NCBI RefSeq assembly: GCF_051014445.1
Contig: NW_027488368.1
Coordinates: 26,820,001 to 26,884,000 of the forward strand
Length of the DNA: 64,000 nt
DNA from: Colletes latitarsis
Taxonomy: Eukaryota > Arthropoda > Insecta > Hymenoptera > Colletidae
Direction of reading: 5' to 3'
Position 1 is the first letter of the stretch; every line of letters begins with the position of its first letter. Of the stretch, positions 39,061-52,300 are shown piece after piece. Below the pieces are notes generated by a model. The model had not been told where the DNA came from. It saw only the letters and a program-made list of their open reading frames with translations, and ran no database searches. Both the position numbers and the translations under genes were made by a program.

Positions 39061-40341
39061 CAGACCTAACCCAGACATAACCGGTATATCCCCCTAAAAT
39101 ATTGATCGAAACCAGCTTTAGTTGACTGTTTCGGTTTGGTACCACATTACTACGTGATCCAAATCAGCAAGAGCCCAGGATCTGGCCAACAAGTATGCGA
39201 CAAATGCGAAAGTATGAGGCAGATGATTGCAAATACCGGTCCTAACACAAACCTAACCGACGTTGTTCTCTAAAATATTAATCGCAAACAGGTTTAATTG
39301 ACTGTTTCGGTGTGGTACCACATTACTATGTGATCCAAACCAAAAAAAACCTAGGATCTGGCCAACAAGTATGCGACAAATGCGAAAGTATGAGCTAGAT
39401 GATGGCAAATACCAGACCTAACCCAGACATAACCGGCGTTATGTTCTAAAATATTAATCGGAACCAGGTTTAATAGACAGTTTCAGTGTAGTACCACATT
39501 ACTACGTGATCCAATCTAAAAAAAGCCCAGGTTCTGGCCATTCAAGTATGCGAAAAGTGCGAAAGTATGAGCTAGATGATGGCAAATACCAGACCTAACC
39601 CAGACATAACCGCCGTTATCCTCTAAAATATAAATCGCAACCAGGCTTAATTGACTGTTTCAGTGTGGTACCACATTACAACGTGATCCAAACCGGAAAA
39701 ACCCAGGATCTGGCCAACAAGAATGCAAAACATGCGAAAGTATGAGGCACATGATGGCAAATACCAGACCTAACCCTGACATAACCGGCGTTATCCTCTA
39801 AAATATTAATCGCAACCAGGTTTAATTGACTGTTTCGGTGTGGTACCACATTACTATGTAATCCAAGCCAGAAAAGACCCAGGATCTAGGCAACAAGTAT
39901 GCGAAGAATGCGAAAGTATGAGTCAGATGATGGCAAATACCAGACCTAACCCAGGCATAACCGGCGTTATCCTCTAAAATATTAATCGGAACCAGGTATA
40001 ATTGTCTGTCTCAGTGTAGTACCACATTACTACGTAATCCAAACCGGAAAAAACCCAGGATCTGGCCAAGAAGTATGCGAAAAATGCGAAAGTATGAGCT
40101 ACGTGATTGCAAATACTGGAACTAACCCAGACATAACCGGCGTTATCCTCTAAAATATTAATCGGAACCATGATTAATTGACTGTTTCGGTTTGGTACCA
40201 CATTACTACGTGATCCAAATCAGCAGGAGCCAAGAATCTGGCCATTCAAGTATGCGAAAGTTGCGAAAGTATGAGCCAATGATCGCAAATACCAGAAACT
40301 AACCCCGACATAACCGGAGTTATCCTCCAAAATATTAATCG
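39061..40341. repeat. 1.3-kb duplicon, copy 2 (partner 27,090-28,369)
   Basis: This block matches at offset 11,971 with scattered substitutions and one inserted A. It is followed almost at once by the copy of 30,562-31,268, whereas on the left those two blocks are about 2.2 kb apart. Confidence 0.82.
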
Positions 40342-40419
40342 TAACCAAGTTTAATTGACAGCTTCGGTGTGGTACCACGTTACTATGTGACCCAAACCAG
40401 AAAAAACACAGGATCTGGC

Positions 40420-41126
40420 CAACAAGTATGCGAAAAATGGGAAAGTGTGAACTAGATGATTCCAAACACGAGAACTAACCCAGACATAACCGGCGCTGTC
40501 CTCCAAAATATTAATCGGAAACAGGATTAATTGATTGTTCCAGTGTGGTACCACATTACTACGTGATCAAAATCATCAAAAGACCAGGATCTGGCCAACA
40601 AGTATGCGAAAAATGCGAAAGTATGAGGCATATGATTGCAAATACCAGACCTAACACAAACCTAACCGGCGTTGTTCTCTAAATTATTAATCGGAACCAG
40701 GCTTAATTGACTGTTCCAGTGTGGTACCACATTACAACGTGATCCAAACCGGAAAAAACCCAGGATCTGGCCAACAAGAATGCAAAACATGCGAAAGTAT
40801 GAGGCACATAATGGCAAATACCAGACCTAACCCAGACATAACCGGCGTTATCCTCTAAAATATTAATCGCAACCAGGTCTAGTTGACTGTTTCGGTGTGG
40901 TACCACATTACTATGTAATCCAAACCAGAAAAAAACCCAGGATCTAGACAACAAGTATGCGAAGAATGCGAAAGTATGAGTCAGATGATGGCAAATACTA
41001 GACCTAACCCAGACATAACCGGTGTTTACCCCTAAAAAATATTGATCGAAACCAGCTTTAATAGACTGTTGCGGTTTGGTACCACATTACTACGTGATCC
41101 AAATCAGCAAGAGCCCAGAATCTGGC
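40420..41126. repeat. 0.7-kb duplicon, second copy (partner 30,562-31,268)
   Basis: Four monomers match at offset 9,858. The copy then passes through a short stretch like 31,441-31,520 and into the 2.1-kb duplicon, giving a chimeric order of blocks. Confidence 0.78.
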
Positions 41127-41191
41127 CAACAAGTATGCTAAAAATGCGAAAGTATGAGCTAGGTGATTGCAAATACTGGAACTAACCCAGA

Positions 41192-43083
41192 CATAACCGC
41201 CGTTATCCTCTAAAATATAAACCGCAACCAGGTTTAAATGACTGTTTCGGTGCGGTACCACATTACTATGTGATCCAAACCAGAAAAAACCCAGGATCTG
41301 GCCAACAAGAATGCAAAAAATGCGAAAGTATGAGTCAGATGATTGCAAATACCAGACCTATCCCAGACATAACCGGCGTTGTCCTCTAAAATATTAATCG
41401 GAACCAGGTTTAATTGACTGTTTCGGTGCGGTACCACAATACTATGTGATCCAAACCAGAAAAAACCCAGGATCTGGCCAACAAGAATGCATAAAATGCG
41501 AAAGTATGAGGTAGATGATGGCAAATACCAGACCTAACCCAGACATAACCGGCGTTATCCCCTAAAATATTAGTCGGAACCAGTTTTAATTGACCCCGTC
41601 AGTGTGGCACTACATTACTACGTGATCTAAATTAGAAAAAGCCCACGATCTGGCCAACAAGTATGCGAAAAATGCGAAAGTGTGAGCTAGATGATGGCAA
41701 ATACCAGACCTAACCCAGACATAACCGCCGTTATCCTCTAAAATTTAAATCGCAACCAGGCTTAATTGACTGTTTCAGTGTGGTACCACATTACTATGTG
41801 ATCCAAACCAGAAAAAACCCAGGATCTGGCCAACAAGTATGCGAAAAATGCGAAAGTATGAGCTAGATGATTGCAAATACCAGACCTAGCCCAGACATAA
41901 CCGGTGTTTCCCCCTAAAATATTGATCGAAACCAGCTTTAATTGACAGTACCAGTGTGGGACGACATTACTACGTGATACAAATCAGAAAAAGCCCAGGA
42001 TCTGGCCAGCAAGTATGCGAAAAATGCGAAAGTATGAGCTAGATGATGGCAAATACCAGACCTAACCGAGACATAACCGCCGTTATCCTCTAAAATATAA
42101 ACCGCAACCAGGTTTAATTGACTGTTTCGGTGCGGTACCACAATACTATGTGATCCAAACCAGAAAAAACCCAGGATCTGGCCAACAGGATTGCAGAAAA
42201 TGCGAAAGTATGAACTAGGTGATTGCAAATACTAGAACTAACCCAGACATAACCGGCGTTATCCTCTAAAATATTAATCGGAACCAGGTATAATTGTCTG
42301 TCTCAGTGTAGTACCACATTACTACGAGATCCAAATCAGAAAAAGCCCAGGATCTGGCCATTCAACTGTGCGAAAAATGCGAAAGTATGAGCCAGATGAT
42401 TGCAAATACGAAAACTAACCCAGACATAACCGGCGTTATCCTCTAAAATATTAATCGGAACCAGGTTCAATTGACCCCTTCAGTGTGATACTACATTACT
42501 ACGTGATCCAAATCAGCAAAAGCACAGGAATTGTCCAACAAGTATGCGAAAAATGCGAAAGTATGAGCTAGATGATGGCAAATACCCGACCTAACCCAGA
42601 CATAACCGGCGCTATCCTCTAAAATATTAATCGGAACCAGGTTTTATAGACAGTTTCAGTGTAGTACCACATTACTGCGTGATCCAATCTAAAAAAAGCC
42701 CAGATCTGGCCATTCAAGTATGCGAAAAATGCGAAAGTATGAGCTAGATGATGGCAAATAACAGACCTAACCCAGACATAACCGCCGTTATCCTCTAAAA
42801 TATTGATCGAAGCCAGCATTAATTGACTGTTTCGGTTTGGTACCACATTACTACGTGATCCAAATCAGCAAGAGCCCAGAATCAGGCCAACAAGTATACC
42901 CAAAATGCGAAAGTATGAGTCAGATGATTGCAAATACCAGACCTAACCCAGCCATAACCGGCGTTATCATTTAAAATATTAATCGGAACCAGGTTTAATT
43001 GACCCCGTCAGTGTGGTACCACATTACTACGTGATCCAAATCAGCAAAAGACCAGGATCTGGCCAACATGTATGCGAAAAATG
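41192..43083. repeat. 2.1-kb duplicon, copy 3 of 3
   Basis: This copy matches 28,690-30,581 at a steady offset of 12,502 bp. It keeps the monomer near 42,400 that is missing from the middle copy. Its right end switches to match 33,754 onward. Confidence 0.85.
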
Positions 43084-46000
43084 CGTAAGTAAGAGCCAGA
43101 TGATTGCACATTCCAGACCTAACCCAGACGTAACCGGCGTTATCCTCTAAAATATTAATCGCAACCAGGTTTAATTGACTGTTACGGTGTGGAACCACAT
43201 TACTATCTAATCCAAATCAGAAAAAACCCTGGATCTAGACAACAAATATGCGAAAAATGCGAAAGTATGAGCTAGATGATGGGAAATACCAGACCTAACC
43301 CAGACATAACCGCCGTTATCCTCTAAAATATAAATGGCAACCAGGTTTAATTGACTGTTTCGGTGTGGTACCACATTACTATGTGATCAAACCAGAAAAA
43401 ACCGAAGGTCTGGCCAACAGGTATGCGAGAAATGCAAAAGCAAAAGGATGATGATTGCAATTATCAGACGTAACCCAGACCTAAAGGGTGTTATCCTCTA
43501 AAATATTAAGCGCAACGAGGTTTAATCGACTGTTTCGGTGTGGTACCACATTACTATGTGATCCAAACCAGAAAAAACCCAGGATCTGCCCAACAAGTAT
43601 GTGAAGAATGCGAAAGTATGTGTCAGATGATTGCAAATACCAGACCTAACACAAACCTAACCGGCGTTGTTCTCTAAAATATTAATCGTAACCAAGATTA
43701 ATTGACTGCTTCGGTGTGGTACCACGTTACTACGTGATCCAAACCAAAAAAAACCCAGGAGCTGGCCAACAAGTATGCGAAAAATGTGAAAGTATGAGTC
43801 AGATGATTGCAAATACCAGACCTAACCCAGACATAACCGGCGTTATCCTCTAAAATATTAATCGGAACCAGGTTTAATTGACTTTTTCGGTGTGGTACCA
43901 CAATACAACGTGATCCAAACCAGAAAAAGCCCAGGATCTGGCCAACAAGTATGCGAAAAATGCGAAAGTATGAGACAGATGATTACAAATACCAGACCTA
44001 ATCCAGACATAACCGGTGTTTCCCCCTAAAATATTGATCGAAACCAGCATTAATTGACTGTTTCGGTTTGGTACCACATTACTACGTGATCCAAATCAGC
44101 GAGAGCCCAGGATCTGGCCATTCAAGTATGCGAAAAATGGGTAAGTATGATTCAGATGATTGCCAATACCAGACCTAACCCAGACATAACCGGCGTTATC
44201 CTCCAAAATATTAATCAGAACGAGGTTTAATTGAACCCTTCAGTGTGGTAGCACATTACTACGTGATCCAAATCAGCAAGAGCTCAGGATCTGGCCGACA
44301 GGTATGCGAAAAATGCGAAGGTATGAGTCAAATGATGGCAAATACCAGACCTAACCCAGACATAACCGGTGTTCCCCCTAAAATATTAATCGGAACCAGG
44401 TATAATTGTCTGTCTCAGTGTAGTACCACATTACTACGTGATGCATATCAGCAAGAGCTCAGGATCTGGCCAACAGGTATGCGAAAAATGCGAAAGTATG
44501 AGTCAGATCATGGCAAATACCAGTCCTAACCCAGACATAACAGGCGTTATCCTCTAAAATATTAGTCGCAACCAGGTTTAATTGACTGTTTCGGTGTGGT
44601 GCCACATTACTACGTGATCCAAACTAGAAAAAGCCCAGGTTCTGGCCATTCGAGTATGCGAAAAATACGAAAGTATGAGCTAGATGGTGGCAAATACCAG
44701 ACCTAACCCAGACATAACCGGCGTTATTCTCTAAAATATTAATCGGAACCAGGTTTAATTTACTGTTTCGGTGTGGTACCACATTACTACGTGATCCAAA
44801 TCAGCAAAAGCCCAGGATCTGGCCAACAAGCATTCGAAAAATGCGAAAGTATGAGCTAGATGATGGCAAATACCAGACCTAACACAGACATAACCGGCGT
44901 TATCCTCTAAAATATTAATCGGAACTAGGTTTAATTGACTGTTTCGGTGTGGTGCCACATTACTACGTGATCCAAACTAGAAAAAGCCCAGGTTCTGGCC
45001 ATTCGAGTATGCGAAAAATACGAAAGTATGAGCTAGATGATGGCAAATACCAGACCTAACCCAGACATAACCGGCGTTATTCTCTAAAATATTAATCGGA
45101 ACCAGGTTTAATTTACTGTTTCGGTGTGGTACCACATTACTACGTGATCCAAATCAGCAAAAGCCAAGGATCTGGCAACAAGTATGGGAAAAATGCGAAA
45201 GTATGGGCCAGATGATTGCAAATACTAGAACTAACCCAGACATAACCGGCGTTATCCTCTAAATTATTAATCGGAACCAGGTATAATTGGCTGTCTCAGT
45301 GTAGTACCATATTATTACGTAATCCAAATCTGAGAAAACCAAGGATCTGGCCAACAAGTATGCGAGAAATGCGAAAGCAGGAGGATGATGATTGCAATTA
45401 TCAGACGTAACCCAGACCTAACCGGTGATATACTCTAAAATGTTATTCGGAACCAGGTTTAATTGACTGTTTCGGTGTGGTACCACATTATTACGTAATC
45501 CAAACCGGAAAAGCCCAGGATCTGGCCAACAAGTATGGGAAAAATGCGAAAGTATGGGCCAGATGACTCCAAATACTAGAACTAACACAGACATACCCGG
45601 CGTTATCCTCTAAAATATTAATCGGAACCAAGTATAATTGTCTGTCTCAGTGTAGTACCACATTACTACGAGATCCAAATCAGAAAAAGCCCAGGATCTG
45701 GCCAAGAAGTATGCGAAAAATGCGAAATTATTATTCAGATGATTGCAAATGCCAGACCTAATCCAGACATAACCGGCGTTATCCTCTAAAATATTAATCG
45801 GAACCAGGTTTAATTGACTGTTTCGGTGTGGTACCACATTATTACATAATCCAAATCAGAAAAAACCAAGGATCTGGCCAACAAGTATGCGAGAAATGCG
45901 AAAGCAGGAGGATGATGATTGCAATTATCAGACGTAACCCAGACCTAACCGGTGATATCCTCAAAAATATTAATCGAAACCAGGTTTAATTGACTCCTTC

Positions 46001-46735
46001 AGTGTGGCACCACATTACTACGTGATCCAAATCAGCAAAAGCCCAGGATCTGGCAAACATGTATGCGAAAAATGCGAAAGTATGAACTAGATGATTGCAA
46101 ATACGAGAACAAACCAGACATAACCGGCGTTATCCTCTAAAATATTAATCGGAACCAGGTTTAATTAACTGTTCCTGTGTGGTACCACATTATTACGTAA
46201 TCCGAACCGGAAAAAACCCAGGATCTGGCCAACAAGTATGCGAAAAATGCGAAACTATGAGCCAGATAATTGCTAATACCGGAACTAACGCAAATATAAC
46301 CGGCGTTATCCTCTAAAATATTAATCGCAACCAGGTTTAATTGACAGTTTCGGTTTGGTACCACATTACTTCGTGATCCAAATCAGAAAAAGCCCAGGAT
46401 CTGGCCAACAAGTATGCGAAAAATGCAAAAGCAAGAGGAAGATAATTGCAATTACCAGACGGTGCCCAGAACTAACCGGTGTTATCCCCTAAAATGTTGA
46501 TAGAATACAGGTTGAATTGACTATTTCATTGTGGCACCACATTAGTACGTGATCCTAACCAGTAATAAACCCAGGATCTGGCCAACAAGAATGCAAAAAA
46601 TGCGAAAGTATGAGGCAGATGATTGCAAATACCAGACCTAACACAAACCTAACCGGCGTTGTTCTCTAAAATATTAATCGGAACCAGGTTTAATTGACTG
46701 TTTCAGTGTGGTACCACATTACTACGTGATCCAAA
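42619..46735. repeat. 4.1-kb duplicon, copy 2 (partner 33,290-37,407)
   Basis: This is the right-hand copy at offset 9,328-9,329. It differs in two replaced patches (43,176-43,265 and 44,524-44,654) and a few single bases. At 46,736 two extra monomers follow before the match to 37,408 resumes at 47,088. Confidence 0.86.
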
Positions 46736-47957
46736 CCGGAGAAAACCCAGGATCTGGCCAACAAGAATGCAAAATATGCGAAAGTATGAGGCACATGATG
46801 GCAAATACCAGACCTAACCCAGACATAACCGGCGTTCTCCTCTAACATATTAATCGCAACCAGGTTTAATTGACTGTTTCGGTGTGGTACCACATTACTA
46901 TGTAATCCAAACCAGAAAAAACCCGGGATCTAGACAACAAGTATGCGAAGAATGCGAAAGTATGAGTCAGATGATGGCAAGTACCAGACCTAACCCTGAC
47001 ACAACCGGTGTTTCCCCCTATAATATTGATCGAAACCAGCGTTAATTGACTGTTTCGGTTTGGTACCACATTACTACGTGATCCAAATCAGCACGAGCCC
47101 AGGATCTGGCCAACAAGTATGCGAAAAATGCGAAAGTATGAGCTAGATGATGGCAAATACCAGAACTAACGCAAACATAACCGGCGTTATCCTCCAAACT
47201 AATAATCGGAACCAGGTATAATTGACTTTTTCGGTGTGGTACCATATTACTACATAATCCAAAACGGGAAAAACCCAGGATCTGGCCAAGAAGTATGCGA
47301 AAAATGCGAAAGTATGAGCCAGATGATTGCAAATACTGGAACAAACCCAGACATAACCGGCGTTATCCTCTAAAATATTAATCGGAACCAGGTATAATTG
47401 ACTTTTTCGGTGTGGTACCATATTACTACGTAATCCAAAACGGAAAACCCAGGATCTGGCCAAGAAGTATGCGAAAAATGCGAAAGTATGAGCCAGATGA
47501 TTGCAAATACTGGAACTAACCCAGACATAACCGGCGTTATCCTCTAAAATATTAATCGGAATCAGGTTTAATTGACTGTTCCAGTGTGGCACCACATTAC
47601 TATGTAATCAAACCAGAATAAACCCAGGGTCTTGCCAACAGGTATGCGAGAAATGCGAAAGCAAAAGGATGATGATTGCAATTTTCAGACGTAACCCAAA
47701 CCTAACCGGTGTTATCCTCTAAAATATTAATCGGAACCAGGTTTAATTGACTGTTCCGGTGTGGCACCACATTACTATGTAATCAAACCAGAATAAACCC
47801 AGGGTCTGGCCAACAGGTATGCAAAAAATTCGAATGTATGAGCCAGATGATAGCAAATATCAGAAATAACCCAGACATAACCAGCGTTATCCTCTAAAAT
47901 ATTAATCGGAACCAGGTTTAATTGACTGTTTCGGTGTGGTACCACATTACTACGTAA

Positions 47958-48660
47958 TCCCAATCAGAAAAAACCCAGGATCTGGCCAACAAGTATGCGA
48001 AAAATGCGAAGGTATGAGACAGATGATTGCAAATACTGGAACTAACCCAGACATAACCGGCGTTATCCTCTAAAATATTAATCGGAACCAGGTATAATTG
48101 ACTTTTTCGGTGTGGTACCATATTACTACGTAATCCAAAACGGAAAAAACCCAGGATCTGGAGAACAAGTATGGGAAAAATGCGAAAGTATGGGCCAGAT
48201 GATTGCAAATACCAGAACTAACCCAGGCATAACCGCCGTGATCCTCCAAAATATTAATCGGAACCAGGTTTAATTGACTGTTTCGGTGTTGTACCACAAT
48301 ACTACGTGATCCATACCAGAAAAACCCAGGATCTGGCCAACAAGTATGCGAAAAATGCGAACGTATGAGACAGATGATTAGAAGTACCAGGCCTAACCCA
48401 GACACAACCGGTGTGTCCCCCAATAATATTGATCGAAACCAGCTTTAATTGACTATTTGGGTGTGGTACCACATTACTACGTGATGCAAATCAGCGGGGG
48501 CCCAGGATCTGGTCAACAAGTATGCGAGAAAAGCGAAAGCAAATGGATAATGATTGCAATTATCAGACGTAACCCAGACCTAACCGGTGTGAACCTCTAA
48601 AATATTAATCGCAACGAGGATTAATCGACAGTTTCGGTGTGGTACCACATTACTACGTGA
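47958..48660. repeat. 703-bp tandem duplication, copy 1
   Basis: Four monomers, including one B2-type unit, are repeated directly afterwards. The few differences include AACCCAGG against AACTCAGG and ACGAGGATTAATCG against ACGAGGTTTAATCG. A single related copy stands at 38,137-38,801. Confidence 0.88.
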
Positions 48661-49363
48661 TCCCAATCAGAAAAAACTCAGGATCTGGCCAACAAGTATG
48701 CGAAAAATGCGAAGGTATGAGACAGATGATTGCAAATACTGGAACTAACCCAGACATAACCGGCGTTATCCTCTAAAATATTAATCGGAACCAGGTATAA
48801 TTGACTTTTTCGGTGTGGTACCATATTACTACGTAATCCAAAACGGAAAAAACCCAGGATCTGGAGAACAAGTATGGGAAAAATGCGAAAGTATGGGCCA
48901 GATGATTGCAAATACCAGAACTAACCCAGGCATAACCGCCGTGATCCTCCAAAATATTAATCGGAACCAGGTTTAATTGACTGTTTCGGTGTTGTACCAC
49001 AATACTACGTGATCCATACCAGAAAAACCCAGGATCTGGCCAACAAGTATGCGAAAAATGCGAACGTATGAGACAGATGATTAGAAGTACCAGGCCTAAC
49101 CCAGACACAACCGGTGTGTCCCCCAATAATATTGATCGAAACCAGCTTTAATTGACTATTTGGGTGTGGTACCACATTACTACGTGATGCAAATCAGCGG
49201 GGGCCCAGGATCTGGTCAACAAGTATGCGAGAAAAGCGAAAGCAAATGGATAATGATTGCAATTATCAGACGTAACCCAGACCTAACCGGTGTAAACCTC
49301 TAAAATATTAATCGCAACGAGGTTTAATCGACAGTTTCGGTGTGGTACCACATTACTACGTGC
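48661..49363. repeat. 703-bp tandem duplication, copy 2
   Basis: This is the second copy at offset +703. Shared rare marks are CAGCGGGGGCCCAGG, GTGTGTCCCCCAATAATATT and TATTTGGGTGTGG. The tandem doubling is unique to this right-hand duplicon. Confidence 0.88.
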
Positions 49364-52300
49364 TCCAAATCAGAAAAAGCCCAGGATCTGGCCAACAAGT
49401 ATGCGAAAAATGCAAAACCAAGAGGAAGATAATTGCAACTACCAGACGGAGCCCAGAACTAACCGGTGTTATCCCCTAAAATGTTGATAGGATACAGGTT
49501 GAATTGACTATTTCATTGTGGCACCACATTAGTACGTGATCCTAACCAGTAATAAACCCAGGATCTGGCCAACAAGAATGCAAAAAATGCGAAAGTATGA
49601 GGCATATGATTGCAAATACCAGACCTAACCCAGACATAACCGGTGTTGCCCCCTAAAATATTGATCGAAACCAGCGTTAATTGACTGTTTCGGTTTGGTA
49701 CCACATTACTACGTGATCCAAATCAGCAAAAGCCCAGGATCTGGCCAACAGGTATGGGAAAAATGCGAAAGTATGGGCCAGATGATTGCAAATACTAGAA
49801 CTAACCCAGACATAACCGGCGTTATCCTCTAAAATATTAATCGGAACCAGGTATAATTGTCTGTCTCAGTGTAGTACAACATTACTAAGAGTTCCAAACC
49901 AGAAAAAACTCAGGATCTGGCCAACAAGTATGCGAAAAATGCGAAAGTATGATTCAGATGATTGCAAATACCAGACCTAACCCAGAAATAACCGGCGTTA
50001 TGCTCTAAACTATTAATCGGAACCGGGTTTAATTGACTGTTTCGGTGTGGTACCACATTATTACGAAATCCAGATCAGCAAAAGCCCAGGATCTGGCCAA
50101 CAAGTATGCGACAAATACGAAAGTATGAGTCAGATGATTGGAACTACCAGACCTAACCCAGACGTAACCGCCGTTATCCTCTAAAATATTACTCGGAACC
50201 AGGTTTAATATACTGTTTCGGTGTGGTACAACGTTACTAAGAGATCCAAACCAGAAAAAACTCAGGATCTGGCCATTCAAGTATGCGAAAAATGCGAAAG
50301 TATGTGCTAGATGATGGCAATTACCAGACGGAACCCAGACCTAACCGGTGTTATCCCCTAAAACGTTGATCGAATCCAGGTTGAATTGACTATTTCATTG
50401 AGGCACCACATTAGTACGTGATCCTAACTAGTAAAAAACCCAGGATCTGGCCAACAAGAATGCAAAAATGCGAAAGTATGAGGCAGACGATTGCAAATAC
50501 CAGATCTAACACAAACCTAACCGGCGTTGTTCTCTAAAATATTAATCGGAACCAGGTTTAATTGACTGTTTCAGTGTGGTACCATATTACTACGAGATCG
50601 AAACCGGAAAAAACCCAGGATTTGGCCAACAAGAATGCAAAAATTGCGAAAGTATGAGGCAGATGATGGCAAGTACCTGACCTAACCCAGTCATAACCGG
50701 CGATCACCCTAAAATATTAATCGCAACCAGGTTTAATTGACTGTTCCGGTATGGTACCACATTACTATGTAATCCAAACATGAAAAAACCCAAGATCTAG
50801 ACAATAAGTATGCGAAAAATGCGAAAGTATGAGCCAGATGATTGCAAATACCAGTCCTAACCCAGACATAACCGCCGTTATCCTTTAAAATATTAATCGC
50901 AACCAGGTTTAAGCGACTGTTTCGGAGTGGTACCACATTACTACGTGATCCAAATCAGCAAAAACCCAGGATCTGGCCAACAAGTATGCGAAAAATGCGA
51001 AAGTATGAGCCAGATGATTGCAAATACTAGAACTAGCACAGACATAACCAGCGTTATCCTCTAAAGTACTAATCGGAACCTGGTTTAATTGACTGTTTCG
51101 GTGTGGTACCACATTACTACGTAATCCCAATCAGAAAAAACCCAGGACCTGGCCAACAAGTATGCGAGAAATGCGAAAGCAAATGGATGATGATTGCAAT
51201 TATCAGACGTAACCCAGACCTAACCGGTGTTAACCTCTAAAATATTAATTGCAACGAGGTTTAATCGACAGTTTCGGTGTGGTACCACATTACTACGTGA
51301 TCCAAATCAGCAAAAGCCCAGGATCTGGCCAACAAGTATTCGAAAAATGCGAAAGTATGAGCTAGATGATGGCAAATACCAGTCCTAACCCAGACATAAC
51401 CGCCGTTATCCTTTAAAATATTAATCGCAACCAGGTTTAAGCGACCAGGTTGCAAATACCAGGCCTAACCCAGGCATAACCGGCGTTATCCTCTAAAATA
51501 TTAATCGGAACCAGGTTTAATTGACTGTTTCGGTGTGGTACCACATTACTACCTAATCCAAATCAGAAAAAAAACAAGGATCTGCCCAACAAGTATGCGA
51601 GAAATGCGAAAGCAAGAGGATGATGATTGCAATTATCAGACGTAACCCAGACCTAACCGGTGATATCCTCTAAGATATTAATCGGAACCAGGTTTAATTG
51701 ACTGTTTCGGTGTGGTGCCACATTACTACGTGATCCAAACAAGACAAAACCCAGGATCTGGCCAACAAGTATGCGAGAAATGCGAAAGCAAGAGGATGAT
51801 GATTGCAATTATCAGACCTAACCCAGACATAACCGGCGTTATCCTCTAAAATATGAATCGGAACCAGGTTTAATTGACCCCTTCAGTGCGGTACCACATT
51901 ACTACGTGATGCAATTCTGCAAAAACCCAGGATCTGGCCAACAAGTATTCGAAAAATGCGAAAGTATGAGCTAGATGATGGCAAATACCAGAACTAACGC
52001 AAATATAACCGGCGTTATCCTCCAAACTATTAATCGGAACCAGGTATAATTAACTTTTTCGGTGTGGTACCATATTACTACATAATCCAAAACGGAAAAA
52101 ACCCAGGATCTGGCCAAGAAGTATGCGAAAAATGCGAAAGTATGAGCCAGATGATTGCAAATACTGGAACTAACCCAGACATAACCGGCGTTATCCTCTA
52201 AAATATTAATCGAAACCAGGTATAATTGACTTTTTCGGTGTGGTACCATATTACTACGTAATCCAAAATGGAAAAAACCCAGGATCTGGCCAACAAGTAT

